NCBI RefSeq assembly: GCF_030440515.1
Contig: NZ_CP076543.1
Coordinates: forward strand, 5,528,501-5,592,500
Direction of reading: 5' to 3'
Length of the DNA stretch: 64,000 nucleotides
Source: Streptomyces xanthophaeus
Lineage (GTDB): Bacteria; Actinomycetota; Actinomycetes; Streptomycetales; Streptomycetaceae
Made by a program: the position numbers and the translations under genes. This document shows positions 33,885-42,588 of this stretch, piece after piece (within the stretch, counting starts at the first letter, position 1; each line of letters begins with the position of its first letter). Below the pieces are notes generated by a model. It saw only the letters and a list, made by a program, of their open reading frames with translations, ran no database searches and was not told the DNA's origin.

Positions 33885-34802
33885 TCAGGCCGTCAGTTCG
33901 GCGATGAGCGCCGCGGCCTTGTCGAGATCGTCCGGGGTCTTCAGAGCCACGCTCGGTACGCCCTTCAGCGCGCGCTTGGCCAGACCCGTCAGGGTGCCAC
34001 CGGGGCTGAGCTCGATGATTCCCGTGACGCCCAGTGCGGCGAACGTCTCCATGCACAGGTCCCAGCGGACCGGGTTGGCGACCTGGCCGACCAGGCGGGC
34101 GACGACATCGGCGCCCGTGGTGACGACAAGGCCGTCCTTGTTCGAGACGTACTTCAGCGCCGGGTCCGCCGGGGTGAGGGCCTCGGCGGCCTTCTCCAGC
34201 GTGGCGACCGCGGGGGCCATGTGGTGCGTGTGGAACGCGCCCGCGACCTTGAGGGCGACGACCTTCATGGAGCCTTCGGGCTTGTCGGCCTCCAGAGCGG
34301 CGATCTGCTCCATCGTGCCGGCGGCCACGATCTGACCCGCGCCGTTGATGTTCGCGGGCGTCAGGCCCAGCTTCTCCAGGTGTGCGACGACCACGTCGGG
34401 GTCACCGCCGAGGACCGCGGCCATGCCGGTCTCGGTGACGGCGGCGGCCTCGGCCATCCCCAGACCGCGGGTCCGGACGAACGACAGCGCGTCGGCCTCG
34501 GACAGCACGCCGGCGTAGGCGGCGGCGGTGATCTCACCGACGCTGTGGCCTGCGACGGCGCCGAAGGCGGCCGGGGAACCGAGCGCGGACGCGGACAGCA
34601 GGCCCGCGGCGACCAGCAGGGGCTGGGCCACGGCCGTGTCGCGGATCGCGTCGGCATCTGCGTTCGTGCCGTAGTGGGCAAGGTCGAGCTCGATGGCGTC
34701 CGACCACGCGGCGACGCGGTCAGCGGCACCGGGAAGTTCGAGCCAGGGAGTCAAGAAGCCGGGCGTCTGAGCGCCTTGGCCGGGAGCGACGAGTACGAGC
34801 AC
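33885..34802 (-). CDS. fabD: Malonyl-CoA:ACP transacylase
   Basis: Protein of 305 aa. LVLVAPGQGAQTPGFLTPW starts the fold. The catalytic Ser is in AVAGHSVGEITAAAYAG (about 90) and the His in AGAFHTHHMAPA (about 197). It loads malonyl groups onto AcpP and may also serve polyketide synthases. GTG 34802 was chosen; a GTG at 34808 is 6 nt upstream in frame. First gene of fabD-fabH-acpP-fabF, 90 bp behind fasR. Confidence 0.96.
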   Translation of the reverse strand: MLVLVAPGQGAQTPGFLTPWLELPGAADRVAAWSDAIELDLAHYGTNADADAIRDTAVAQPLLVAAGLLSASALGSPAAFGAVAGHSVGEITAAAYAGVLSEADALSFVRTRGLGMAEAAAVTETGMAAVLGGDPDVVVAHLEKLGLTPANINGAGQIVAAGTMEQIAALEADKPEGSMKVVALKVAGAFHTHHMAPAVATLEKAAEALTPADPALKYVSNKDGLVVTTGADVVARLVGQVANPVRWDLCMETFAALGVTGIIELSPGGTLTGLAKRALKGVPSVALKTPDDLDKAAALIAELTA

Positions 34803-34870
34803 CCTCACACTCTCTCTTGTGGATGGTCCCTGCCGCCCGTGGGGACAGGGACGAAGAACGGTCGGGGTAA

Positions 34871-34887
34871 TTGTTGATGTCCGACAA
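34871..34887. promoter_or_regulatory. Inverted repeat in the fabD promoter, possible FasR site
   Basis: TTGTTG-N5-CGACAA (arms 6 bp, one mismatch) lies 70-85 bp before fabD. FasR is known to bind the fabDHPF promoter in S. coelicolor; that this repeat is the site is inference. Confidence 0.3.
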
Positions 34888-34891
34888 AAGT

Positions 34892-36109
34892 CTAGGACTG
34901 GGGGTCGCCGTCGGCCAGACGCCCGAGAATCAGGGCGATTCGCAGCGTGAACGCCGAGCGGACATCGGAAGGAGACCATCCGGTGACGTCGGTCACACGT
35001 CGTAGCCGGTAGCGCACCGTGTTGGGGTGCACGAACAGCATCCGCGCCGCCCCCTCCAGGCTGCTCGCCTGCTCCAGGTAGACGCTCAGGGTCTCCAGCA
35101 GTGCGGACCCCGCCTCCTCCAGTGGTCTGTAGATCTCCTCCACCAGCTGATCCCTGGCGGCGGGATCGGAGGCGATGGCACGTTCCGGCAGGAGATCGTC
35201 CGCCAGGACCGGCCGAGGGGCATCCTGCCAGGCCGTGCACGCTTTCAGCCCGGCCGCCGCGGCCTGCGCCGATTTCGTCGCGTTCAGCAGGTCGGACACC
35301 ACCGGTCCGGCCACCACCGGTCCCGCCGCGAACGGTCCGATCAGCGACTTGGCCACCTGGATCGGGTTGTCGCTGCCGCCCGCGATGACGACCAGCCGGT
35401 CCCCGAGCACGCCCGTGAGGACCTGGAGCTTGTGGTGACGGGCCGCGCGCCGGATCGCCTCCACCGTCAGCTCGCTGTCGCCCTCCGGCGCGGTGCCGAG
35501 CACCACGCACACGTGCTCCGGGGAGTTCCAGCCCAGCGCCGCCGCCCGCGACAGCGCACCCTCGTCCGCCTCGCCGGACAGCACCGCGTTGACGACCAAG
35601 GACTCCAGCCGGGCGTCCCAGGCCCCGCGCGCCTCGGCGGCCTGCGCGTACACCTGGGCGGTCGCGAAGGCGATCTCCCGGGCGTACACGAGCAGCGCCT
35701 CGCGCAGGATCGACTCGTCGCCGGGCGCGGCCACCTCCTCGATCGCGGACTCCATGACCTCGATCGTGGTGCGGACCATCTCGACGGTCTGGCGCAGGGT
35801 GATCGCCCGGGTCAGCTCGCGCGGAGCCGTCCCGAAGACATCGGTGGAGATGGCCTGCGGGGTCTCCGGGTGCCTGAACCACTCCGTGAACGCGGCGATA
35901 CCGGCCTGGGCGACCAGGCCGATCCACGACCGGTTCTCGGGCGGCATGGCCCGGTACCACGGCAGGGTCTCGTCCATGCGCGCGATCGCGTTGGCGGCCA
36001 GCCGGCCCGCGGACTTCTCCAGTCGGCGGAGGGTCGCGGTGTGCGGATGGGCGGGAGCGGGATGCGCGGCATGTGTGGCGGGCGAATGCTCACGTTCGGG
36101 TTGGGGCAC
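34892..36109 (-). CDS. fasR: FasR, PucR-type activator of the fab operon
   Basis: Protein of 405 aa. The C-terminal HTH_30 domain of PucR-like regulators has ETLSVYLEQASSLEGAARMLFVHPNTVRYRLRRVTDVTGW. The middle is a GGDEF-like degenerate region (HVCVVLGTAPEGDS, LVVIAGGSDN). Position and domain match FasR, the activator of fatty-acid synthesis genes described in S. coelicolor. GTG 36109 gives a His/Pro-rich N-terminus (HSPATHAAHPAPAHPH). Confidence 0.9.
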   Translation of the reverse strand: MPQPEREHSPATHAAHPAPAHPHTATLRRLEKSAGRLAANAIARMDETLPWYRAMPPENRSWIGLVAQAGIAAFTEWFRHPETPQAISTDVFGTAPRELTRAITLRQTVEMVRTTIEVMESAIEEVAAPGDESILREALLVYAREIAFATAQVYAQAAEARGAWDARLESLVVNAVLSGEADEGALSRAAALGWNSPEHVCVVLGTAPEGDSELTVEAIRRAARHHKLQVLTGVLGDRLVVIAGGSDNPIQVAKSLIGPFAAGPVVAGPVVSDLLNATKSAQAAAAGLKACTAWQDAPRPVLADDLLPERAIASDPAARDQLVEEIYRPLEEAGSALLETLSVYLEQASSLEGAARMLFVHPNTVRYRLRRVTDVTGWSPSDVRSAFTLRIALILGRLADGDPQS

Positions 36110-36201
36110 GTGACAAGACTGCCTTATCGGGACGGGTACGCGGAGTCCGGTCCCGCCCGCGGCCCGCGCCCCGGTCCGCGCCGGGGTCTACCGTGGCGTC
36201 C

Positions 36202-36870
36202 ATGATTGATGTTCGCCCCGGCGCCGACCGGTACGAGGGCGGGGACCCGGCCGCCGGGATCACCACCCGGCACGCCTTCTCCTTCGGCGCCTTCTACGAC
36301 CCGGACAATCTGCGCTTCGGGCCGGTGCTCGCCTGCAACGAGGAGACCCTCGCGCCGGGCGCCGGCTTCGACGAGCACCCGCACAGCCACACCGAGATCG
36401 TGACCTGGGTGATCGAGGGCGAGCTCACCCACCACGACAGCACCGGAGAGAAGAGCGTGGTGCGGCCCGGGGACGTACAGCGGCTCAGCGCCGGATCCGG
36501 GGCGCGGCACGTGGAGCGCAACGACGGCCCCGGGCGGCTGCGTTTCGTGCAGATGTGGCTCGCGCCCCTCGCCGCGGGCGGCGAGCCCTCGTACGGGGTC
36601 GTCCGCGGGATCACCGACACCGCGCCCTACGAGGTCCCCGCGGCCGGCGCCGTGCTGCACGTCCGGCGGCCCGGCGCGGGCGAGCGTGTCACCGTACCCG
36701 CGGCCGACCGGGTGTACCTGCACGTGGTGCGCGGGGACGTGCGCCTGGACGGGGCGGAGCTGGGCCCCGGGGATTCGGTACGGATCACCGCCGAACGGGA
36801 CCTGGAGGTCGTCGCCGGGTCCCCGGGGGAGCTGCTGATCTGGGAGTTCCCCGCCCCCTCCGGCGACTAG
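36202..36870 (+). CDS. Pirin-family protein
   Basis: Protein of 222 aa. The metal site of the N-terminal cupin is in GAGFDEHPHSHTEIVTWVIEGELTHHDSTG (His-x-His-x4-Glu and a later His), followed by VVRPGDVQRLSAGSGARHVERN. The C-terminal cupin is shorter than in human pirin. Bacterial pirins act as quercetinases or as protein partners of metabolic enzymes; the role here is open. ATG 36202 follows TACCGT by 7 nt, likely leaderless. Confidence 0.9.
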   Translation: MIDVRPGADRYEGGDPAAGITTRHAFSFGAFYDPDNLRFGPVLACNEETLAPGAGFDEHPHSHTEIVTWVIEGELTHHDSTGEKSVVRPGDVQRLSAGSGARHVERNDGPGRLRFVQMWLAPLAAGGEPSYGVVRGITDTAPYEVPAAGAVLHVRRPGAGERVTVPAADRVYLHVVRGDVRLDGAELGPGDSVRITAERDLEVVAGSPGELLIWEFPAPSGD

Positions 36871-36876
36871 GCCGTC

Positions 36877-37722
36877 CTAGCGGGAGCGCAGCTCGGCCAG
36901 CACCGCGTCGGTGAACGGCGTCCAGGCCTCGGCCGCCCACGGGCCGAAGGCGCGGTCGGTCAGCGCCACGCACGCGGCGCGCGCGTCCGGGTCCACCCAC
37001 AGGAAGGTGCCGGCCTGGCCGAAGTGGCCGAAGGTCCGCGGCGAGGAGGAAACGCCCGTCCAGTGCGGGGACTTGTGGTCGCGGATCTCCAGGCCGAGGC
37101 CCCAGTCGTTGGGGGACTGGTGCCCGTATCCCGGCAGGACGCCCTTGAGTCCGGGGTGGACCACGGAGGTGGCCTCGGCGACCGTACGGACGTCCAGCAG
37201 CCGCGGCGCCTGCAGCTCGGCGGCGAACCGCAGCAGGTCGGAGACGGTCGAGACGCCGTCCTTGGCGGGCGAGCCCTCCAGGGTGGTCCGCTCCATGCCC
37301 AGCGGCTCGAAGACCGCCTGGTGCAGGTACTCCGCGAAGGGGATGCCGGTGGCCTTGGCGATGTGGTCGCCGAGCTCCTCGAAACCGGCGTTCGAGTACA
37401 GCCGGCGCTGCCCGGGCGGGGCCGACACCCGGTGCTCGTCGAAGGCCAGGCCGCTGGTGTGCGCGAGCAGGTGACGGACCGTCGACCCCTCGGGCCCGGC
37501 CGGCTCGTCCAGCTCGATCGCCCCCTCCTCGTACGCGACGAGGGCGGCGTACGCGGAGAGCGGCTTGGTGACCGACGCCAGGGCGAACCGGTGGTCGACG
37601 GGCCCGTGGGAGCCCGCCAGGCTCCCGTCGGCCCGTACGACGGCCGCCGCGGCGGTCGGCACCGGCCAGGTCTCGATGATCCGCAGGCTTTCCATGCCGT
37701 TCCCGTCCTCCGCGCTGTCCAT
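36877..37722 (-). CDS. Serine hydrolase, class C beta-lactamase-like family
   Basis: Protein of 281 aa. The nucleophile motif SxxK is in FALASVTKPLSAYAAL (about residue 50). The YxN motif is YSNAGFEELGD and the third region HFGQAGTFLWVDP (HxG). Members include esterases and D-aminopeptidases; there is no signal peptide, so it is cytoplasmic. Two starts are possible: 37722 follows TAGGCT by 7 nt (leaderless), while ATG 37695 has GGAGGAC upstream and a 9-residue shorter product. Convergent with the pirin gene across 6 bp. Confidence 0.85.
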   Translation of the reverse strand: MDSAEDGNGMESLRIIETWPVPTAAAAVVRADGSLAGSHGPVDHRFALASVTKPLSAYAALVAYEEGAIELDEPAGPEGSTVRHLLAHTSGLAFDEHRVSAPPGQRRLYSNAGFEELGDHIAKATGIPFAEYLHQAVFEPLGMERTTLEGSPAKDGVSTVSDLLRFAAELQAPRLLDVRTVAEATSVVHPGLKGVLPGYGHQSPNDWGLGLEIRDHKSPHWTGVSSSPRTFGHFGQAGTFLWVDPDARAACVALTDRAFGPWAAEAWTPFTDAVLAELRSR

Positions 37723-37734
37723 GTCGCCGAGCCT

Positions 37735-37766
37735 ACTTGCTTGGAGTGCACTCAAGGGTTTTAGCG
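37735..37766 (+). promoter_or_regulatory. MerR-type promoter with operator in spacer
   Basis: CTTGGAGTGCACTCAAG (37740-37756) is a near-perfect dyad between a -35-like ACTTGC (37735-37740) and a -10-like TTTAGC (37760-37765), with a 19-bp spacer. This is the layout typical of MerR-activated promoters. Autoregulation of the merR-aldo/keto reductase operon is expected. Confidence 0.6.
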
Positions 37767-37773
37767 TGGAGTC

Positions 37774-38172
37774 ATGAGCCAGAGCCTGACGCAGACGCGG
37801 TACACGATCAGCGAGGTCGAGGCCCGGACCGGTCTGACCCAGCACACCCTGCGCTGGTACGAGCGGATCGGCCTGATGCCGCACGTGGACCGCTCCCACT
37901 CGGGGCAGCGGCGCTTCACCGACAAGGACCTCGACTGGCTGGCCTTCGTGGGCAAGCTGCGCGCCACGGGGATGTCGGTGGCGGACATGGTGCGGTACGC
38001 CGAACTGGTCCGCGAGGGCGAGCACACGGTGGGGGAACGCCGGGAGCTGCTGGAACGCACGCGCCGCGAGGTGCGCTCGCGGATCACGGAGCTCACGGAC
38101 GCGCTCGCCGTACTGGACTACAAGATCGATCTGTACGCCATGAAAACGGTATCGGGGAAGGCACAGCAATGA
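37774..38172 (+). CDS. MerR-family transcriptional regulator
   Basis: Protein of 132 aa. The winged HTH is YTISEVEARTGLTQHTLRWYERIGLMPHVDRSHSGQRRFTDKDL and is followed by the long dimerisation helix (GERRELLERTRREVRSRITELTDALAVLDYKIDLY). There is no metal-binding Cys, so an organic or redox signal is likely. Its TGA overlaps the ATG of the aldo/keto reductase (ATGA), so the two are one translational unit. Confidence 0.93.
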   Translation: MSQSLTQTRYTISEVEARTGLTQHTLRWYERIGLMPHVDRSHSGQRRFTDKDLDWLAFVGKLRATGMSVADMVRYAELVREGEHTVGERRELLERTRREVRSRITELTDALAVLDYKIDLYAMKTVSGKAQQ

Positions 38173-39191
38173 CGGAGCACGGCACCACCCTCGAACAGGT
38201 AGAGCTCGGCAAGGGCGGCCCGCTGGTCGGCGTCCAGGGGCTCGGATGCATGGGCATGAGCGAGTTCTACGGGGACACCGACGAGGCGGCGGCCCGGGAG
38301 ACCCTGGACGCGGCGCTGGCCGCCGGGGTCACCCTCTTCGACACCGCGGACGTCTACGGGCGGGGGCGCAACGAGGAGTTCCTGGCGCCCTTCGTGGCCG
38401 CCCACCGGGACGAGATCACCCTGGCGACGAAGTTCGCCATAGAGCGCACCGACGACCCGCAGTACCGGGGCATCCGCAACGACCGCGGCTACGTCCGCGC
38501 GGCCGTGGAGGCCAGCCTGCGCCGGCTCGGCGTGGACGTCATCGACCTGTACTACATGCACCGGCGCGACCCGGCCGTGCCGTTCGCCGAGTCCGTCGGC
38601 GCCATGGCGGAGCTGGTGCAGGAGGGCAAGGTCCGCCACCTGGGCCTCAGCGAGGTCACCGGCGCGGAGCTGCGCGAGGCGCATGCCGTGCACCCGATCG
38701 CGGCGCTCCAGTCGGAGTGGTCGCTGTTCAGCCGGGACGTGGAGCGCAGCGCGGTCGGCGCGGCGGCGGAGCTGGGTGTGGCCTTCGTGCCGTACTCCCC
38801 GCTCGGCCGGGGCTTCCTGACCGGGTCCTTCGCGGACGCCTCCGCGGAGCTGTCGCAGGACGACTTCCGCCGCTACCAGCCGCGCTTCAACGGCGACAAC
38901 GCCAAGGCCAACGCGGAGCTGCTGGTCCCGGTCCGGGAGATCGCCGCGCAGCGCGGTGCGACCCCGGCGCAGATCGCCCTGGCCTGGGTGCAGCAGCGGG
39001 CGAAGGTGCACGGGCTGACCGTGGTCCCGATCCCGGGCACCCGCAAGCCCGGGCGGCTGCGCGAGAACACCGGGGCTACCCGGATCACCCTCACCCAGGC
39101 CGAGCTGGACCTGCTGGAGCCGATCGCGGCGCAGGTCGCCGGGAACCGCTACCCGGACATGAGCTTCACCTCGGCGGCGCGGGAGGCTTAG
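38169..39191 (+). CDS. Aldo/keto reductase
   Basis: Protein of 340 aa. The catalytic tetrad is Asp in TLFDTADVYGRGRNEE, Tyr in the same motif, Lys in ITLATKFAIER and His in LYYMHRRDP. VVPIPGTRKPGRLRENTGA is the cofactor-binding end. It reduces aldehydes or ketones with NADPH. It is coupled to the MerR regulator by a 4-bp overlap, a frequent pairing in streptomycetes. Confidence 0.92.
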   Translation: MTEHGTTLEQVELGKGGPLVGVQGLGCMGMSEFYGDTDEAAARETLDAALAAGVTLFDTADVYGRGRNEEFLAPFVAAHRDEITLATKFAIERTDDPQYRGIRNDRGYVRAAVEASLRRLGVDVIDLYYMHRRDPAVPFAESVGAMAELVQEGKVRHLGLSEVTGAELREAHAVHPIAALQSEWSLFSRDVERSAVGAAAELGVAFVPYSPLGRGFLTGSFADASAELSQDDFRRYQPRFNGDNAKANAELLVPVREIAAQRGATPAQIALAWVQQRAKVHGLTVVPIPGTRKPGRLRENTGATRITLTQAELDLLEPIAAQVAGNRYPDMSFTSAAREA

Positions 39192-39203
39192 GCGGACACG
39201 GCC

Positions 39204-39232
39204 TCAGGCCGTCCCTTCCGGATCGTGCCGCC
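39204..39232. repeat. Fragment of a family-B element
   Basis: CAGGCCGTCCCTTCCGGATC followed by GTGCC matches the outer 25 bp of the element at 7643-7664, with CTCAG in place of CTAG at its border. Only one end is visible. It lies between convergent genes. Confidence 0.4.
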
Positions 39233-39241
39233 GGGCACCGC

Positions 39242-40093
39242 TCAGAGCGACTCGGCGGCGAACCGGTCCCGCAGCGCCGCGTACTCCGCGTCCGTGAGCA
39301 GACCCGCCGTGTGCAGCTCGCTCAAGTGCCGCAGCCGGTCGTCGCCGGAGCGGGCCCGTGGCACGGAGGCGACCGGGGTACGGGCGCGCAGGGCGGCCAG
39401 GACGGCCGCGGCGAACGGCAGCGAGTCGTGCACCGCCCCGTAGCCCGTGCCGAAGACGGCCGCCGCCAGGTCGTGGTCCGGGCGGGGGTCACCGGTGGTG
39501 TCCCGCAGCAGCAGCCGCAGGTGCCCGCCGGGGCCTTCGGGGGAGCTCCACTCGACGCCGGTGAGCGCGGCCAGCGGGAAGCGCTGGTCGCCCGCCTTCC
39601 ACTTGGTGCTGGAGGCGCCTGTACGGGACCACTGGAAGGTGATCGCCGAGCCGTCGAATCCCACCCGGGCGTCGTACGCCTTCAGGTGCAGCGGCGGCTG
39701 CGGCACGTCGACGAGGAAGCGCGCGGACGGCTCGGCGGCATCGGGCCCGAGCCGGGACCGCAGCTCGTCGGCGAACGCCGTGGCGGCCGGCGCCCGGTCG
39801 CCCGGCAGCACCAGCCGGTACGGGTCGCAGGCCTCCTTGAGCTGCCCGGCGGCGGCCTCCATCAGCGGATCCGCACCCGGCCGCGGCAGGGCGCGCAGAA
39901 CCACCGTGTCCCGCTTGTTGCCGGTCACGGTCACGGTCACGGCGGACACCGCTTCGAGGGGGATCCGGCGCGAGCCCAGGGCATGCCAGAGTCGCGGCAG
40001 CCTCGGCGTTCTGATCCCCCGTGCGAAGCGGATGAGCACCGAGTCCGAGTCGAACTCCCAGACGGCATGATTTCCGGCCAGTACGTCACCCAT
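39242..40093 (-). CDS. DUF4429 protein with C-terminal SHOCT-like motif
   Basis: Protein of 283 aa. Two DUF4429 units (about 1-110 and 125-235), each a PH-like beta domain (AVWEFDSDSVLIRFARG; ARVGFDGSAITFQWSR), are followed by a short SHOCT-type hairpin LRHLSELHTAGLLTDAEYAALRDRFAAES. SHOCT tails mediate oligomerisation or membrane association. Cytoplasmic, function unknown. ATG 40093. Confidence 0.82.
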   Translation of the reverse strand: MGDVLAGNHAVWEFDSDSVLIRFARGIRTPRLPRLWHALGSRRIPLEAVSAVTVTVTGNKRDTVVLRALPRPGADPLMEAAAGQLKEACDPYRLVLPGDRAPAATAFADELRSRLGPDAAEPSARFLVDVPQPPLHLKAYDARVGFDGSAITFQWSRTGASSTKWKAGDQRFPLAALTGVEWSSPEGPGGHLRLLLRDTTGDPRPDHDLAAAVFGTGYGAVHDSLPFAAAVLAALRARTPVASVPRARSGDDRLRHLSELHTAGLLTDAEYAALRDRFAAESL

Positions 40094-40168
40094 GCGGCAC
40101 ATCGTAAACGGCGGCGCCCCCGCGCGTCCCCCCGGTTGCGGGGACCGATTTCCGCGCCTCTACGCGCG

Positions 40169-41404
40169 TCAGTCCTGCTCTGTCCCGGAAATCCCGCGCC
40201 GGCACGCATCGTTCCCGGTCGCACAGACAACGGAAGCGAACGCGCCGGTTCCGATCTTGGCGAAGTTGTCCATAGAGTCCGTGCCTGGCGCGAAATAGCC
40301 GGTGTGGCTCTTGGCCCGGGCCGAGGACAGCAGCCGCGCGCCGAACGCCGGGGAGACCGGATCGGCGCCGTGGCCCAGACCGCCGACCTCCAGGTGCGGC
40401 ACGTCCGCGATCCAGTCGCCCTCGTCGCGCGTCGCCCAGACCCGCGCCGAGGTGTGCAGCCCGGCGACGTTCTCCGCGCGCATCCCGGGGCTGCCCGCCA
40501 CCACCACGTCGGTCACCCGGCGCGGCAGCTCGTGCGCCGCGACCCCGCAGACCACCGATCCGTAGCTGTGGCAGAACAGCGCCACGCTCGCGTCCCCGGG
40601 CAGGGCCGTGGTCAGGGACTTCAGCAGGACGGCGCCGTCGACGGCCATGCGGCCCGTGGCGGCGTCCACGCCGATGCCGGTGGGGGCGGTGTAGCCGGCC
40701 CAGGCGATGACCGCTGTCCGGCTGTCCGGCTCGGCCGCCCGCTGGGCCTCGTACAGGGACTCGGCCATGCCGACCGGCGAGGTCAGGCGGCGCTGGGTGC
40801 GCTCGAAGGTGAGTACGTCGGTGTCGACACCGGGGACGATCACCGAGACCCGCTCGGCCCCGGAGAGATCACCGAAGACCTCGGCCACGCGGCCGTTGCC
40901 GCTGGGGTCGAAGGCGAGGATCTGGCGGCCCGGCTCGGTGAGCGAGGCGAAGCGGTGGGAGCGCCGGATGGCCGTGGACCGGTCGGCCGGGGTCAGCGCG
41001 ACATCGCGGCTGCGGGCCTCCTCGACCCGGCGGGCCTGCTCCAGGCCCTGCTGGTTGGCCCGGTAGCGGACGGCGGCGGGGGCCCCGTCGAGGTTGCCCA
41101 CGACGAGCGGATAGCCGTCGGCGAGCCGGGCGCGCTGAGTACCGTCGAGGCCCGCGAAGAAACGGGCCACCGTCCGTGCGGGGGCATCCGCGGGGGGCAC
41201 CGGGCGGCCGTCGACCCGGGCCTTGGCCCAGGCACCGAGGGCCGCGACCCGCAGCGGGGTGTCCTTCTCGGGCTGGTGCACGGCCGTCCAGCCGGTGGTC
41301 GCCAGCATGATGAAGACCACCGCCAGCGCGAGCAGGGCACGCAGGGCGGCAGGGCGCGGGTCGGCGCCGAGGGCGGTGGGGTGGGCAAGGCCGGGCAGGT
41401 TCAC
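40169..41404 (-). CDS. DUF1023 alpha/beta hydrolase, membrane-anchored
   Basis: Protein of 411 aa. One N-terminal helix (LALAVVFIMLATTGWTAV) anchors the protein with the domain outside. The alpha/beta hydrolase core contains AERVSVIVPGVDTDVLTF, the nucleophile in LFCHSYGSVVCG (HSYGS) and a terminal His in SHTGYFAPGTDS. It belongs to the actinobacterial DUF1023 family, activity unknown. GTG 41404 follows TACGCT by 7 nt (leaderless). Confidence 0.85.
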   Translation of the reverse strand: MNLPGLAHPTALGADPRPAALRALLALAVVFIMLATTGWTAVHQPEKDTPLRVAALGAWAKARVDGRPVPPADAPARTVARFFAGLDGTQRARLADGYPLVVGNLDGAPAAVRYRANQQGLEQARRVEEARSRDVALTPADRSTAIRRSHRFASLTEPGRQILAFDPSGNGRVAEVFGDLSGAERVSVIVPGVDTDVLTFERTQRRLTSPVGMAESLYEAQRAAEPDSRTAVIAWAGYTAPTGIGVDAATGRMAVDGAVLLKSLTTALPGDASVALFCHSYGSVVCGVAAHELPRRVTDVVVAGSPGMRAENVAGLHTSARVWATRDEGDWIADVPHLEVGGLGHGADPVSPAFGARLLSSARAKSHTGYFAPGTDSMDNFAKIGTGAFASVVCATGNDACRRGISGTEQD

Positions 41405-41539
41405 TGTGACCAGCGTATGAGACGTCTTACGCCACAGGCGTGCCGGGTGACAGGACTCACGGCCGACCGTGGGACTCCGTGAGGGCCGGGCGAAGGACCC
41501 GCCGGCGCGCCGGAAGACCGGACGGCGCGGGCCGCCGGG

Positions 41540-42202
41540 CTACGCGGACCCGCGCCAACTGGAGGTCAGAGCCGGGCCGATCCGGTCGAGATAGGTCTCC
41601 GTCAGTCCTCGGATCGACTCCACACTGGTGTCCTCGCCCTGCCCCCAGAGCCGCCCCGTGACGCGCATCACGCCGCAGAACGCGGCGACCGCGACCCGCG
41701 GCCTCGGATCGGCGTCCACGTCCAGTCCCTCGCGGGCGCCGATCAGCCGGGAGATCCGCTCCTCCAGCTCCGTGGAGCGCCGCAGGTGCACGGCGAGCAG
41801 GGCCGGCGTGGACTCGATCAACCGGTAGCTGCGCATGTAGAGATCGACCGGGACCACCTCGGACAGGGCCAGCTCGACGCTGTCCCAGGCGGCGAGCGCC
41901 GCGCCCCGCAGGGCCTCGAAGGGCCCCTCGGCCGCCGGCCGGGCGTGCAGCTCGGCGACGAACCGCGACTCGACCAGCTCCTGGAGGGCGAAGACGACCT
42001 CCTCCTTGTTGGCGAAGTACCGGAAGAAGGTGCGCTGGGACACGTTCACGGCGTCGGTGATCTCGTCGACGGTGGTGCGCTCGTACCCCTGGGAGAGGAA
42101 CAGCAGGAGGGCGGCGCGCAGCAGCGCGTTCCGGGTGCGCCGCTTCTTGCGCTCGCGCAGCCCGGTCACCGGCGCGGCCGTCGCCGACCGCTCGTCGGTC
42201 AT
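41540..42202 (-). CDS. TetR-family transcriptional regulator
   Basis: Protein of 220 aa. The HTH is RTRNALLRAALLLFLSQGYERTTVDEITDAVNVSQRTFFRYFANKEEVVF, and a TetR_C/MftR-like domain follows. ATG 42202 has GGGAG 10 nt upstream. A perfect palindrome (42235-42255) covers its own -10 region, indicating autorepression. No adjacent operon is obviously under its control. Confidence 0.9.
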   Translation of the reverse strand: MTDERSATAAPVTGLRERKKRRTRNALLRAALLLFLSQGYERTTVDEITDAVNVSQRTFFRYFANKEEVVFALQELVESRFVAELHARPAAEGPFEALRGAALAAWDSVELALSEVVPVDLYMRSYRLIESTPALLAVHLRRSTELEERISRLIGAREGLDVDADPRPRVAVAAFCGVMRVTGRLWGQGEDTSVESIRGLTETYLDRIGPALTSSWRGSA

Positions 42203-42588
42203 CACCGCGGGGCTCCCTTCTGACGCCGAGTGGGCGGTCAGCGTACCGGTGACCGACGGGGCGGCGACCGCTGCGTTAAGCCGTTTGCGACGTCCCGTCC
42301 GAGGTCCTCGGCCGGCCGGCGGGAGCGTTCGCGCATGACACGTTCGGGTGCGCGCCGGGCCCGGTCCGCACCCCGGCCGGGGCGGCCGCGGGCCCGGCCC
42401 CACGGCTCCCGGAGGCGTCAACTCCGTACGTACCAAGGCCATGCCGGAGGGTTCCGCCGGTGCTGTCGCCTATCCGGGTGGACCCGTCCGGGGCCTCTTC
42501 CGCCCGCCCGTCGCCGCAGGTCAGCGTGGTGTCGGCGGAGCTTTCGGAAACGGTCCGGCGCCCGCCGTCCACAAGGAGTTGACCCGTC
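42203..42588. other. Intergenic region between TetR gene and secreted inhibitor gene
   Basis: 385 bp without a convincing gene. It holds the TetR promoter and operator at its left end and, at its right end, the ribosome binding site of the inhibitor gene (ACAAGGAG, 42570s). The middle is high-GC sequence in which no strong hairpin or ORF with family character was seen. Confidence 0.5.
42235..42255. promoter_or_regulatory. TetR autoregulatory operator overlapping -10
   Basis: CGGTCA-gcgtaccgg-TGACCG is a perfect 6-bp-arm palindrome, 33 bp before the TetR start. On the minus strand the -10-like TACGCT lies within it (42240-42245), so bound repressor would block the promoter. Confidence 0.55.

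Noticed and set aside
36850..36862. CCCCTCCGGCG inside the pirin gene as another REP copy
   Set aside because: Only 11 bp match; the following GGAGCGGGG and second hairpin are absent.
38246..41482. 1078-codon plus frame spanning three genes
   Set aside because: It runs through the aldo/keto reductase and then antisense to two genes with clear domains; no own start signal.
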